This document shows positions 44,881 to 58,074 of a stretch of DNA of 64,000 nt, piece after piece. The first letter of the stretch is position 1; the number at the start of each line of letters is the position of its first letter. The position numbers and the translations under genes are program-made. The stretch covers positions 195,214 to 259,213 of the forward strand of contig JBNGIQ010009460.1 of NCBI GenBank assembly GCA_049999765.1, read 5' to 3'. Below the pieces are notes generated by a model, which saw nothing but the letters and a program-made list of their open reading frames with translations, did not search any database and was not told the DNA's origin. This DNA is from Phaeoceros laevis. Its lineage: Eukaryota > Anthocerotophyta > Anthocerotopsida > Notothyladales.

Positions 44881-46422
44881 CTTAAACTCGGTCACGTAGG
44901 CCTCAACTACTAGACTATGCCCACTAGCAAAATGAAACTCGGGTCACTTTGGCCTTAACCAACGGGGCACTTAGGCTTAGGCCTTCACCACTACACTATG
45001 TCATTTTGTAGTCCATGATGCCCTTTGGGAGGAAGAAGTTTATTTGAAGAAAGCTGCTTTACTTATGGGTCCAATTGGGCCACACGCTCGGATCGAAGTG
45101 ATTGACGGGGTACCTGCGTACCACACACGTGGATGCATTCTTGGAAGGATTTTCACCCTTAGTGGTACTTCCACGTCCACTTTCTGCTACTATACATTTC
45201 ATTGACGTAATTTACTATTATTACACGTATCATACATACGGCGTACTATACGGTATAAACTACTGCACAACCGAGCTGCAGGCCACTACAACCCTACAAC
45301 CCAACCCGCGAGATCGTCTCCGAAGCAAGCATCCAAAGACAACAGCGAATGATTTCGCCACCTCCTGGATAGTGGTACCATCGGGCGGAGATTGCACATT
45401 GCACGCCACCCCAACCCGCAAGATCGTCGAGAGAAAAGCGATCCCACCCAATTCGGAAGCGCGGGGGGCTCCACACTTGTCCTCGAATTGGAAGAGACAG
45501 GAAGAGTATTTTCTACCCAGGCCATGCTGCAGCATAAGATGTCCTCCACGCCGTGCTTGTGGATGTCCTAGCACATTAGCCCGCGCCGGTTGTGCCAAGC
45601 TCTGGGAGTCGATTGCTTTCCTCCGCTTCCCGAGGGCTCCACCGCTTCGGACAAGCTCCTGACGGGACCAGTGCTGCCAGCGAGACCCCCTCTCTCTCTT
45701 CCTAGACACTGTTGTTGCTGGGGGATCGCGCTTGTGGATAAATCCTCTGGCATCGAGTATCTACAGTACTCTGATACAGAATCAGAACAAACAGACACCA
45801 GGTGGCCATCGTCACGAGCTGGCCATCACTTTGCATCAGTTACCCTGTTGCTTGACAACTCTGGCCGTAAGACCTACGAATTCCTGTCAGATGCACGTTC
45901 TCCCCCCGCAGCACTCTGAGATCTGTCAAGGAGTCCTTTGCCGGTCCGCAACCCCGCGTTGCAAGCAAGCTGGTGTTCACACATTGAAGCGCCAAATATG
46001 CCGTCCACCAGTGAGCCCAGGCACACCTCGATTCAGCTGAGGAGTCCTGCCGCTAACACGCGACAGGACGTTGAGCATGGCCGGCTTCCTCCGACCGCCC
46101 AGTCGGGTTAAACCCTAGACACTTCATTCCCCTCCTGCAAATCCTACGATTGTGCCGGAAGGCTGAAGGTCCTCGGTCGAAGGAATTCGATCCGGCGTTT
46201 TGTCGTGCTGACCCCGTCCGTTTGCCCTAACGGTTCGTCACTCGTCACTGGTTCTCTCTGCCCCTGCTCTCCTCTCCTCCCCTTCCCTCCACTCACATAT
46301 GCCCCACGTCTCCTCTTCCCCCGTGTAAATTGTTGTCTTCCCAGCATCGAACGCACGCTGCCGCTCTCGCCTTTTTACCACGATCTGCTCCTTATCGCGC
46401 ATTTGCTTTCCAGCCAGCAAAA
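44881..46422. other. Intergenic; 5' region of LC8
   Basis: Contains a copy of the dispersed ~40-bp word also found near 3730, and a twice-occurring caacccgc(g/a)agatcgtc (45301 and 45413). ORFs at 45102-45662 and its antisense show no family motif. The last ~250 bp are pyrimidine-rich, as in plant leaders. Confidence 0.45.
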
Positions 46423-47298
<876 letters not shown>

Positions 47299-47972
47299 TG
47301 ATTCAGAGCTTCGTCGATAGACTGAGTCAGTTCAAGATGATCCTTTGTAAGGTGGTGGTGGGGGGCCAGATCTTCTGTGGAACTCTGTCCAGTGGAGTTT
47401 CGAAGGTGAGAGGAGACCTCGAGGTGAGCGACATAGTCTTTACCTGAACATGGCAAACCGAGCGAATAGTTTTCACCTGAACAAGCTAGTAAGGGCTTGG
47501 CTTAACTTAAATTGGGAGAATCAGCTGTCTGGTGCTGTGTACCATGCAATGCAGGCTGACCCTAGTATACTCCGTACATAAGTCTAGGTTCCTGAATGCC
47601 TACAGGCTACCTCCAATTTTTTGTCCTGTGAGCTATTCGTCACCATAGTGGATGGTCTTACCTTTTTTGAAAGTGATAACAAAGTAGGGATCTTATCATC
47701 TCATCAGCAGCTCGAACTAATGCGAATGTCGCGGTACAACACATGTTTGGGCGTCCCCCCTTCCCGCTTGCAAATTAATTAATACGTGCCGAGGTGTTCC
47801 AACTTCCAACTGGGAACTACAGGTCAGGAGCTCGGCTAGCTCTGGGACGATGTTTGTCTGTTGCACGCGTGCACTAACGATGGGCACGAGGGAACTTCTG
47901 ACACGCACGAGCCATATGTCCGGTTTTATCAAAATCCCACTCGGATTAGTGCTCAAGGCTACCGAGTTACTT
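47299..47972. other. Convergent 3' region
   Basis: Between LC8 (+) and PIG-F (-). No coding signal recognised; likely the two 3' UTRs. Confidence 0.5.
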
Positions 47973-49408
47973 CCTATGTTTGTTTCCGACGTTCAGTGCT
48001 TACTGTGCAGCATATAACCATGGCTACGCAACTGCCAATTAGGTATCCTCCAATAGCACCAAAAGTGCAGGAAATCGGCCATTCCTGCGACATATGTCCC
48101 AGCCAAGAGTCAGTGGAGCATACTCAAAGCAAACCAAACAAAGATCAGCGTACCTGCCTACCTGCCATTGGCGATCCCAATCGAGAAGTATAGGCCACGC
48201 TCCTAACCATGCCCCAAGAACTGCTCCATGCCCAGGCACACAGATGGCAATTTCTAGTCGTCCTTCTGGCCTGCATTACTACCACAGAGATGGGAATTCG
48301 CCTCAACCGTCGACCGAAAAACCCAAGTCTTGAAAACTACCGAAAAAGAGCTCAACCACGGAGGAGAGTATGACCTTGTTTCAGCAAAGAGGCGGCGCCA
48401 GTCAGCCATGAATGCACCAAACCTCGTTGCTGGTGGCACCACCTGCATCAATGCAGGTCCCATGTTTGCAAATGAGAACATAGTCATAGGCTCCAATCCT
48501 AAACAAAAGTGACCTTTTGGGATGCCAACAGACACACATCCAAATTCTTGCAATAGCTCACAGCCATTCGTAAGTCTTCCCAGAAGTCAAATCTTTAATG
48601 AGTAGAGACAGACGCACCACAAGCACAGACATAAGTGCTGCCCAATGTAATGTCCTCCACATATAACTGCAGGATGCAACAAAAGAGAACTCAGAAAGTG
48701 TAGTGAAGCAGTGGATTGGTAAAAATGCGACTCCCTAGCCCATGACGACAAAGATGAAGAACTTACCGCAGCGAAAGGGGTGCTCCGAAGATAGTCGCAA
48801 TAAAAAATGCAATGGCAACCCCTATTATGCTGAAAGACAGTGAAAGATAAGACTGGTGCCCGCACATGCCGAGTTCATTCAGCTCAACAAGCTGAAACAT
48901 CCACTGAGCTGGAGGGCATGAAAGGTGCAGCAACACTAACCAGCTGGAAAGCCTATCAGTCCACGCAGCAGAGCCTTCTGAACCTACATAAGGACCATCC
49001 ATTTCACATATTCATGTCCAGTCACGGAACAGCAGGTCTTCTTGCAGAGTTGATGAGAACCAAGTAACACGGGAGAAACAACGGTTCCTACCGAGCAATT
49101 TGCTGGAGGACGAGGCACTAAACTGAAGGCCAACGCATTTGCAGGTAGCATAAGAGCCTGCAGATGGATATGTCTTGCATCAAATTATCCACATAGCATA
49201 TTCAGCTCAGAAACACACCTCAATTGAAACCAAGTGTCAGTACCAAGATGTATCTCAGTGCCTGCAGTGGATGCAGAATAAGTGAGGGGCCAGTCCACAC
49301 TCCTGCAACAAGAGCCGATGCACAAGCTGCTTGCAAGAGTAGCACCGTTGCCAGAAGGTCACTCTGGACGATCCACATGGAGCCACCTCCTGGGTCCCTC
49401 ATGCTCAT
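47973..49408 (-). CDS. GPI-anchor biosynthesis protein PIG-F
   Basis: Minus-strand exons reconstructed with closing phases: first exon from ATG 49408, then short exons near 49165-49097 and 48990-48935, ~48833-48767, 48666-48618, 48442-48375, 48270-48162, 48084-47973. The product is about 210 residues and almost wholly hydrophobic. Diagnostic text lies at the C-terminal half: FFIATIFGAPLSL, LMSVLVVVPPATRFG, DWRRLFAETR, CVPGHGAVLGAWLGAWPILL, DWDRQWQEWPISCTFGAIGG. PIG-F stabilises PIG-O and PIG-G in the ER membrane for transfer of ethanolamine phosphate to the GPI glycan. Its first exon shares DNA sequence with the first exon of the divergent neighbour (see repeat at 49357). Confidence 0.85.
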
Positions 49409-49844
49409 TCGAGCAAAGATAGACGCTGCCTCCTTGGGGCAAGCACTGAGGAGACAGGTTTGAAACTCGAAAATTAACCCTAAAATAAGTCCTGAGGCCG
49501 AGGAACATGAACACCGTGTTATGCTAGATAACTTCTGTCATGACTCTGCGCAGTTTCCATTCTGCACATTGCAAGTGATTTGTCGAAATTAACTGATGAG
49601 TTGCGGAGGCACTAGTTTAGTGGGATCCCCTTGCAGAATAGTGACGAAGACATCACATTGAAGTTGAGCTGCTGTTCGGCCACTCTCGGATACGGACCCT
49701 CAGGGACGCTGCACCGTGCGGGAAATCGTAGAAAGCTATCCCTCCACGATGGGGAGAGGAAAATCAAAGAGTAGAAGAGAGGTCACTCTGGCCGATCCGC
49801 ATGGAGCCTCCTCCCGGCTCCCACCTGCTCCTTCGAGCAAGGAT
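49357..49844. repeat. 64-bp direct repeat in two divergent first exons
   Basis: 49357-49420 and 49781-49844 share about 85% identity over 64 bp without gaps (ggtcactctgg, cgatcc, catggagcc, ttcgagcaa in the same order). The first copy lies in the opening exon of PIG-F, read on the minus strand; the second lies in exon 1 of the CCDC137-like gene, read on the plus strand. Confidence 0.8.
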
Positions 49845-50917
49845 TTCTCTGCAGTGCCCAATAAGCTTCGCTGTATCATGCAGCTCAAACAGTCTACTTC
49901 AGTGGCAGGCATGGCGAGGAACCTCACTCATAAATTGCTCACAGCATCCAACACATTTGTAGCAGGATTTTGGTCTTCCTTTTATATCAACCTGCACCAC
50001 CGTCTTGTCTTGTTCACATCCCTGCCTTACAGACAGAACAAGAAAAGGACCCGTTTTGGAGAAGGGAGCAGGTAGTGCCGTTGTTGGGACATCGCCTAGC
50101 ATCAACGCAATAAGTGGAAAGGTTGGTACCTGCTGTTGAGTTATCCTCTACTTCCAAGGTTTGCTCACACCAGGAAGATAGCCGATGCTACACATGTTGA
50201 GAAGATCTCGTTTCCTAGGTTATGGGAGGCCGCAAGCAAGCTTTGAAGGAAACGATACGGTCTCAAGAAAAATCAAAACCAAGAGCCAGCGAGGAAGCCA
50301 ATCAAGGTGGGCCTGAGGTTACAGAAAAGGCCGGCAAACGGAAGCGCAAGAGAAAGGGTGAAGAAGATCTTATTGCACTGGCTGAGAAGTTCAAAGCGGT
50401 ACCTGCTCGGCAAGGATTGCAACAGAAGAGGAAACGGTGCTCTTTTTCTGTCGTCCCCTACCATGAGCTTAGTTGGAAGTCTTTTCTCATTTGACCATGA
50501 TCTGTCGAGGATACGCAATCTAACGGAGTGAAGTGGAGCAGGTATTTGGAAGAGAAGAAGAAGAAGAAAAAGAAGGGCCCACAACTGGAAAACCTCCTGC
50601 CCTTAAACGAACATGAGAAGATTGAGTTCGGAGACATAGTGGAGGCACCCCCTAAACTGTCCTTCCCTGCAAAGGCTAAGGTGAGGATTCCTCTCGGCAT
50701 GGAGTTAAATCTTCAAAAGGCACCGCTTGCACATAGCATAGCCCTGCAACTGGACCTAATTCATGCAAGAGCTGGGTGTGTTTTGCAGCAAAAGTTGGAA
50801 GCTGTGTCTCAAGAGAGGAGAAGGCTAGAAGCAATAGACGCATACAGGGCAAAGAGGAACTGGGACTTTGGAGCAAAATTACCAGAACTGAAGAACGTTG
50901 AGCAGCCTGAATACTGA
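49749..50917 (+). CDS. CCDC137-like nucleolar protein
   Basis: Four exons: 49749-49901, 50033-50071, 50219-50436, 50542-50917; about 261 residues. The N-terminal AVPNKLRCIMQLKQ, a Lys/Arg-rich centre (GKRKRKRKGEE; YLEEKKKKKKKG) typical of nucleolar localisation, EKIEFGDIVEAPPKLSF (the FGEV/DIVxxPP block) and a C-terminal coiled coil (QERRRLEAIDAYRAKRN) are in the order of animal CCDC137 and its plant relatives. A role in ribosome or chromosome-periphery biology is inferred from the family only. It is divergent from PIG-F, with 340 bp between start codons. Exon 2 is only 39 nt and least certain. Confidence 0.68.
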
Positions 50918-51230
50918 GTTGCTGCAGTTAACTAACCAACCTACTCACATGCCAAAGCCTAACAGTGTATGTTATTTTAAAGGACCGTGTCCTGTAGACT
51001 GATATCGCCCAGCTTTAAGCGAGAATGCTAAGTGAGGACGGAGCTGCTGTTCATAGGAGCTGTTCGCTATGCATATCTGCTTGTTAAACTAAATTTTGCA
51101 CAGTAGAATGAAGAGACCCAGAGCTAAACACGAAACGGTTTGCCAAGTCTTGGGAGTACATGCTGTTTCGACATTCAGACATGATGTGCCTGGATATAAT
51201 CCTCAATTGTGGGAAGTTCTTGGAGATTGT
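50918..51230. other. Convergent 3' region
   Basis: Between CCDC137-like (+) and FAHD1 (-) stop codons; nothing further seen. Confidence 0.5.
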
Positions 51231-52398
51231 TTACCGGATAGGAGCTTGTCGTGATTTGACAGGAAACTCTATCTCAATCAATCCTGTAATCCCTGCCTTT
51301 ATTTTCTGGCCAGCCTTTACAGGCCCGACACCAGAAGGAGTACCTGCATTTGCAACATTTAGGAACAACAGATAGATACAGAAGCGCAGTGGCTGTGCAA
51401 GAAGCAAGAGGGTAAAACCAACGAGGCAATGCACATACCCGTGAGAATCAAATCACCCTCCTTCAATGTCATGATGGAACTGATGTATTGGATGAGGAAG
51501 GGAACCTTGAACATCATGTCCTTGGTGTTCCCTTTCTGCTTTATAACTCCGTCAACCTGTAAGGTCACAAAAAACTGAGCAGCCTGCGCTTTTGTTATGG
51601 CTGTCACAGTACAATAAAGGTGTGAAGATACCTGAAGCCACAACTCAAGATCGTCGTCGGATGGGACATTCTTTTTTAGAATCTGAACAAGAAGACGGTC
51701 ATCAGTCAGGCCGACCAGCACACATCTGCAGCGCCTGCAACCTGGAGAGAGCAAGATACGTACGAAGTCACTAATTGGTGTGAAGGTGTCGTATCCTTTG
51801 GCCACCGTCCATGGCATTCCCTTTGCCTGCAGTTGTACTTGGATCAAATCCAAATACCAGTCCTCCGGCAGGCCGAAACGTAGTGGAAAACTGTACCTTG
51901 GCAGTTGCTTGTATCTCCCTTGCTGTCATATCCAGAGCCAACAAGTAGCCTGACAAATTGGATAGACATTCATTGAGCTCTCGCCTGCCAACTAGTCATT
52001 TGCAACAGATGACCTCACATGTTTTTGTTAACTTACCTGAGACGTGATCCATTGCATCCTCCAAGGCAATGTCTCGGCCCTCCTTCCCTATAACCACTCC
52101 CAGCTCAACCTCATGATCGAGTGACTGCAAGGGGCGTGGAATTTCGATGGCTCCACCATTTCGCACATACGAGGATGTAGGCTTGAGGAAGATAATGGGT
52201 TCCTGCCCAGCACGTCGAGAGAGTTCAGCTTGTGCATGCCGGACCTGAAGCCTGAAAACAGTTGGAATGCTGGTGCAGAAAAATTACCTTAGGCACAGCG
52301 TTTCCCAACTCCTTGGCATGTGCAGCGTAGTTCCTCCCAACTGCAATGATCTTTGTCCCCACGTTCACCAGCTTGTTGCCAAGAGCTTGTGTTGCCAT
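51231..52398 (-). CDS. FAHD1-type acylpyruvase / oxaloacetate decarboxylase
   Basis: Minus-strand exons begin at ATG 52398 (MATQALGNKLVNVGTKIIAV then GRNYAAHAKELGNAVPK). They continue with EPIIFLKPTSSYVRNGGAIE, LDHEVELGVVIGKEGRDI (metal ligands E and E of the ExE motif), GYLLALDMTAREIQATAK, AKGMPWTVAKGYDTFTPISD, DDLELWLQ, KDMMFKVPFLIQYISSIMTL, EGDLILTGTPSGVGPVKAGQ, and end at TAA 51231-51233. All hallmarks of the fumarylacetoacetase C-terminal fold are present, including the lysine in the AKGYDTF block and TGTPSGVGP. FAHD1 enzymes hydrolyse acylpyruvates and decarboxylate oxaloacetate in mitochondria. There is little room for a presequence, as in other members. Confidence 0.93.
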
Positions 52399-52904
52399 GA
52401 TGCTGGTCGACAGTTAACCCTAATATGAACACCTTACTGCACAGGGGATGAGGACCACAAATAGCTCTTGCAAATCTCTGAAGCTGAAAATTTCATCTCT
52501 GTCTAGCAATTTAACCGGATCTAAATTCGACGAGCACATTGGGACCGTACCAGCTAATTGTGAGAAAATTGCAACGTGGTTCCTGCATCCATGTGGCTCG
52601 CGACAACACCCTTTTCTAAGACTGCATGAAGGAACCTCGAGCTTAACTCGACCATCCTTAATGACTTTGACCCGGCTGGATCTGGTTGACTGCAGTTATT
52701 AGACTGTTCCCTGAGAGCATCTTCCGGTCTCATTCTTTACGTGAGCAGAAGTCACGACGAATTGCGGACCCCAGAATCCTGTTCACATTCTGGCATTGTC
52801 ATCTGAAAAATTGGCTGGTGGTACTGTTCGATTTGTTATCCTCTGTGGCGTGGTTCCTTCCAAGGCAGCAAGGAACGATCGCAAGGGGCTTAAGCCTGAG
52901 CATC

Positions 52905-54382
52905 ATGTCAATGAGGGAGGGGTCCAAGACTGACGTAGTCAACAAGGCCGCTCCAAATGCGCTGCAATGGGCTGTTCTGGTGTGAGAACTTACCTTGAGA
53001 ACTGTCATGTCCGAGCAGCCTCAGATGACTGTGAGATTACACTCCAGAGTGGGTCGCAATATTTTGATCCCATTGTCCTCCTTTTTGTTTTTCCAGAATG
53101 TCCAAAAGTCCTTTGAAGGAGCCCTTACGAAGCTGAATCATGTTAGGAAGGGGCAGTGGAATCACGCCTTCCAACACTACACTGTGAACGAGGCAGTGGA
53201 GCCAGAATTGGAGAATTCGCCCACGAAAGCAGCAAAGGCAGCCAGGGATGAGGAACTTGCTGCTTGGCGCCGGAACAGTTCCTGGACAGAAGTGCCAGCA
53301 CGCTTGGAGGTATGATTGCAGGCTTCCATGACACTGTTGTGAAGAACTGTGGATTTTCAGTCTTTTCCCAGCTCGCATTCATTTTGCGTTGTTTATTTAG
53401 ACTAGAAGCGCTCGCTGGGAGATTTGAGGTTTCGATGTGGATGGTGTGAAGGTCACCGTACCGAAGGGTGCGCTCTGCCAGCTGCGCTCGGAATTCACTG
53501 TGGGTATCTCACCTAATGCCGTCTTCGACATACTCATTGATCCGGAAAACAAACGTGTCTTCAAGGATATAGAGGTGGGCTGTGTAGACCAAACATTTGG
53601 AAGCAGTGGTAGAATACCAGAAGGAGGAGTCTAAGAGGAAGCCCTGTCTTTGGCAGTCGGTGAGTTTCAGACAGGTGATCGAGGATGAAGAGGACAGGCA
53701 ACTAGTGGAGCTGGAGCAAGTGGCAATCTGGAAGTTTCTTTGGATGTCTGGAACCCTGAAGGTGCGGGTATTTGTGGACCAGGATAGAAGATCACATACG
53801 GTAAGTTTCCTTTGCTGAGGATTTGCTTTCCGGTTCGAATTACCTGGGTTTGAACCGATCGTCCGTGTTCAAGAGACTATGCAAACAGGAGGAACCACCA
53901 CATGATTCAAGTGAACTGCCATACTGCTGCAGCTGAAGTACAGACTCTCGCAGGAAGGGTTCATGAAGAAGTTTGAGGGCAGCTGGAAGATTGACCCTAT
54001 TTTCATCGACGCAGATGACTCTTCAACCACGTCAGCTTCTGGGCTTCAAGACAGGGAACCACCAAGAGGCAGGGTTGCTTCATTGGTAAAATTGCACCAA
54101 GAGTTGCTACCTGCCATGCTACCACCCCCACCCATCTCGTGGTATGTCAGGGGCATTACAGCCAAAGCCACAGAGAAGCTCCTTATGGATCTCCAGGCAG
54201 AGGCAAAGCGGCTGAGGGAAGGCACTGACCCTGAAGATGCAGCTGACACACAATTGCTTAAAAAAATTGACAAGGAGTTGGACGAGTCGTCTCTCCTTCA
54301 CAGGCAGTTCGAACCATTCCTGAAGAAGTCTCCAGGGGTGACCCGTCGGAGGGCTAGGAGAAATCATTTGAGAGACAAGTGA
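52905..54382 (+). CDS. DUF220 / SRPBCC-type protein
   Basis: Exons: a probable first exon 52905-52980, then 53096-53309, 53452-53574, 53657-53800, 53954-54382 (TGA). Phases agree when the acceptor at 53452 and the 82-bp intron 53575-53656 are used. Blocks follow the plant DUF220 family: VTVPKGALCQLRSEFTVGIS, AVFDILIDPENKRVFKDIE, QLVELEQVAIWKFLWMSGTL, EGFMKKFEGSWKIDPIFID, PPPPISWYVRGITAKATEKL. This resembles a START/polyketide-cyclase hydrophobic cavity, so lipid or small-molecule binding is likely; no function is established. The C-terminus adds a basic tail (TRRRARRNHLRDK). The first exon is the weakest part. Confidence 0.78.
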
Positions 54383-55094
54383 TCTTTCTCCCAATACTGT
54401 TCCAGCAAGTCAGAGCCCTGTGAATACCAACTGTACAACCTTCCCGATATATATGTACCAGTAGATCAAAAGAAGTTTCCTTCACCAAAGAGGGCCTGCG
54501 AATGTATCTGCCACTGTAAATGTACAGCCCCGGCTCTTCTTCAGGCTCTGCATGGAGCAGCCACCCACTCCCTTCACAAGGATGTCATGACTCATGACTC
54601 ATTCATACGAGTGCAAGACCCTTTCCTAAAAATGGCCGGTATACTGAAAGGATCTCAAACACGATATTGAGCCCGTGCATATTGATGTATTGATGAACGG
54701 GGAAGTAATGTAATTAATGGATGTTGTCGACCAGGTTGTACGTACAGGGCTATTAAAGTCACAGAGGTTGACCCCTTTGTCGCAATAAAGGGGTCAATGT
54801 AACTCAAAGTGCCACCAGTCCTGATGAAACGGGCTCGTTTCCACCCCTGGGACCACGTGGATGATCACTCAGCGAGCTGCTTGCGCCAATCCGCTAGCCA
54901 GGATCGGCAGCCTAGTATTGTCGCCTGCGATTTGCCCTGAAGATGACACGCGTTCCCTCACGGATTGCTTTTGGAGTACTCGAGACGTCTGCTCACTGAA
55001 ATTCTGAAGTTGGTGCGGCAGAGCAGCCCGAACCAAGATACAGAACTCATCTAAGAGCTCTGAGGTGGGAGAGCAGCGGCACCCTAGTGCGGCC
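54383..55094. other. Intergenic / LPEAT promoter
   Basis: No coding signal except antisense shadows. ttgacccctttgtcgcaataaaggggtcaa at about 54769-54798 forms an inverted repeat (arms ttgacccctt and aaggggtcaa). Confidence 0.55.
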
Positions 55095-57227
55095 ATGGCG
55101 ACCTCAAATCCTGATGAGAAGGAAACTTCAGCTACTGCGGCCAGCCCTGAGCAGAGTTCCCAGTTCCCTCTTCCCCGGCCTTCAATTGGTCCCGCTGCGA
55201 AGATCAATCCCTTCACCACCTCCTTCAACAACAGCGCACTGGAGATTGTCAAGACAGTTCTTATGCTGCCTATATTTATCATTCGTGTGATTTTACTTCT
55301 CGTCTTGATGGCCATAGCATATTTATCAGTGAAGATTGCACTCATAGGAGTGAAGGACCCTCTTTACAAGCCATTCCCGAGTTGGAGGAGAGCTTTGCTG
55401 GTGCCAATCAGGCTGTGTGCCAGGGGCTGTCTCTTCTGCTTCGGATTTATGTGGATCAAGGTCAAGGGGAAACCTGCTAAACGAGAACAGGCTCCTATAA
55501 TCGTCTCCAACCATATCTCCTTCATTGACCCGGTTTTCATCTTCTACAGGCATCTGCCAGTGATTGTGAGTGCGAAGGAGAATTTGGAGATGCCTGTGGT
55601 GGGAGTGTACCTGCAAGCACTTCAGGTTTGTGAAAGCATTCTGCGGGCAGACGGTTCTACAATTGTCCACGGCACGGCACTCATTTTTTTGTTCCGTGTG
55701 CTGACCCTTGCCTGTCATTTGTCACAGATTATACCGGTAGACCGGGTTTCTCCTACTTCAAGGCGAGATGCAGCTGTACAAATCAAGCGAAGGGCAATGG
55801 ACAATGCTTGGCCTCATGTTATGCTCTTTCCAGAGGGGACAACAACCAACGGACGGGCAGTGGTCAATTTCAAGACAGGAGCATTCGCTCCTGGATTGCC
55901 TGTGCAGCCAATAGCAATAAAGTACCCTAATTCGAACGTCAGCACAGCCTGGGTAGACCGAAATCCGCTGTATATTGTTTTTCGTCTAATGACTCAAGTC
56001 ATCAACTACATGGAGGTAAGATCAAGCTGTGAGATCATAGTGACCAGCTATTCCTGCTTTTGGTGTTGCCGCTGCAAGGTTTTCAATTTATTCTTTACTC
56101 CTTCCAAAAGTTTGTCAGGAGCAGGAGTTCGTTCTTATAGTAATGTTCAGGTGGAATATCTTGCAGTCGTTGAACCAACAGTGAAGGAACTCAGGGATCC
56201 TCATGAATTTGCTGACAGAGTACGGGCAAGTGTGGCCAAATCACTCAATGTCGCTTGTACCGAGCACACATTCTCAGATGTGAAGCTGGCCACAGCTGCT
56301 GCTAAGTTGAATGTGCCAGCAGGGCGGTCCTTGGTAGAATTCGGTCTGATGGAGAAGCTTTTTCATCTCGACTTGGAAACTGCAAAACAGTATCTCAAAA
56401 AGTTCACCGACATGGACGTCACTCACAGGTGATGCAAGTTGCTGGCACTTTCTTGGAAACAGCATGTGCGTTACCATCTGGCTGGAGATTTGGAATCTGA
56501 CATTTGGTTGTTCACCTCATAGTGGTTTGCTTACGGTTGAGGAGTTCCTACAAGCTCTTGATCTTCCCCTTTCACCCTTCACACTGCGGGCATTCCACCT
56601 CTTTGACAAATCTGAAAAAGGTTACATCAACTTCAGAGAGGTATTGCATCTCTAGGAATATGCCCGAGTGCTACTTTATGGCACGTAACATACTGGTCCG
56701 AGGAACGTCGGTAAACAAATCTTCTGACGAGCTCGCCTGTGGTCTGTGTGTACTGTATATATGTGAAGTTTGTCGCAGGGCTAGCATTCATCTCCAAGCA
56801 CACGTCCTTTGCAAAAGCCATGAAGGCAGCTTTTCATGCTTGTGACGTGGACGGCAATGGGTACCTGAGCAGAAGCGAGGTAGTGCGCAGTATTCAGAGC
56901 ATTTTTCCACACTTTCCATCTGAAAAGGTAGGTTCTCGAAGCCGCAAGGGTTTCAGTTGTTTATGCTGCTCATTGCGTACACTGCCTTCAGGTGCAAATG
57001 AAACCATTGTCATTCATTGCACTAAATGGACCGGACATTACTGGAAACTGTGGAGTTTCTTGCAGATCGACAAATTGTTCCAAACTCTAGATATGGACCA
57101 CAATGGTACCATCGAGTGGGACGAATTTTGCCAGTTCTTGCAAAAAAATCCAGAATATTTGGTGGTTATCATGTCAGCCAGACCTGATTTTCTGAAGGAT
57201 CCTGCAGCTGGGCCAAGAGATGATTGA
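55095..57227 (+). CDS. Lysophospholipid acyltransferase with EF hands (LPEAT2/LPCAT-like)
   Basis: ATG 55095. Hydrophobic segment VLMLPIFIIRVILLLVLMAI, then acyltransferase motif I NHISFIDP, the block IIPVDRVSPTSR, motif FPEGTTT, and QPIAIKYP. Introns are removed at ALQ|IIPV, NYME|VEYL and TH|SGLLTVEEFL; the first two have lengths divisible by 3 without stops, so an unspliced frame looks deceptively continuous. After the catalytic domain come a degenerate EF hand (DKSEKGYINFRE) and two good ones (DVDGNGYLSRSE; DMDHNGTIEWDE), ending at TGA 57227. This is the layout of plant LPEAT2 and animal LPCAT1/2. It re-acylates lysophosphatidylethanolamine or -choline in the ER, probably tuned by calcium. 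No KKxx retrieval signal at the C-terminus. Confidence 0.92.
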
Positions 57228-58074
57228 AGGACTGTGCATGCCAGTGGAATGAATGTGCGAATGTCACTCCCATATCACGAGCTTTGTGCAGTGAAAAACA
57301 TTCAGTGAAAAACATAAAGAGCACAACGAATCTTTACGTATCGGCCTGTTAAGGGGTTTCGATGTAAGGTTCACCAGGTCCGCATCTGGGTCATTATCTG
57401 CACTTGGTCGAGGATGTCCTGAACGGTGAACTGCATCATCCACTGGTAAATGGAAAAAAAGGAGCTATGATTCGCCCCAAGTGGTGAGATGATACGGATC
57501 GATGCGTGCCTTGGCTGAGAGTACTTTTGAAAGGAAATGTTAAGGACTCCGGAAGAACAAGTATATTTCTGGTGTTTGGTTTGCTGTTCGGAGCGATGGG
57601 AATTGGCTGACGCGTTCAGGTTCGGTACTCTACCCCCGTATCTGAAGTGCCAAAGTTTGCAGTTCAGCCTCATGGTCAGGTGAAACAGTGTTGGGGAAGG
57701 ACTAGACTAGCAGTACCTCACCTAACTACTCTGAATGACAGCACAAGCACTCAAAATGTTCCCTTGTCCAGATTTGGGCTCATTGCCAAATGTGTGTAGG
57801 TTCTGGCATTTTTTGGTGAAAGTTTCTTGATGTTGATTTTGAGGGGGGAAACTGTCAAAAGTAATGGGCAGTGCGGATGAGGCTGACGTGCTCTCATATG
57901 TCCAACCCGCTTCGGGAGACGAAGCTGCTCCCAGTAGGTACTCCAGCCGGATTTTTCAAGCTCGGATTCTGCTCCAGTCTTCCTATTGTAGTTACTACTA
58001 AGCTATCGTGGATTGAGCTAAACCCTTTTGTACCACCGAGGTGAAGGATCCAAGAGCTCCCGAGTCCCGAGCCT
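57228..58074. other. 3' region, nothing recognised
   Basis: A minus-strand frame at 57371-57673 has no family motif. If the LamG-like gene upstream continues by splicing, its 3' exons would be here, but no ConA-like strand pattern was found. Confidence 0.4.

Noticed and set aside
45102-45662. A 186-codon ORF as a novel gene
   Set aside because: No signature, no splice pattern and open frames on several strands in a GC-rich stretch; kept as intergenic.
53310-53660. Apparent frameshifts in the DUF220 gene
   Set aside because: Using the acceptor at 53452 and an 82-bp intron at 53575-53656 restores the family sequence in phase, so the gene need not be broken.
55620-56150. Extra peptide segments inside the LPEAT-like ORF as a novel insertion domain
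   Set aside because: Both segments start with GT and end with AG, have lengths divisible by three, and their removal restores the family sequence; they are introns.
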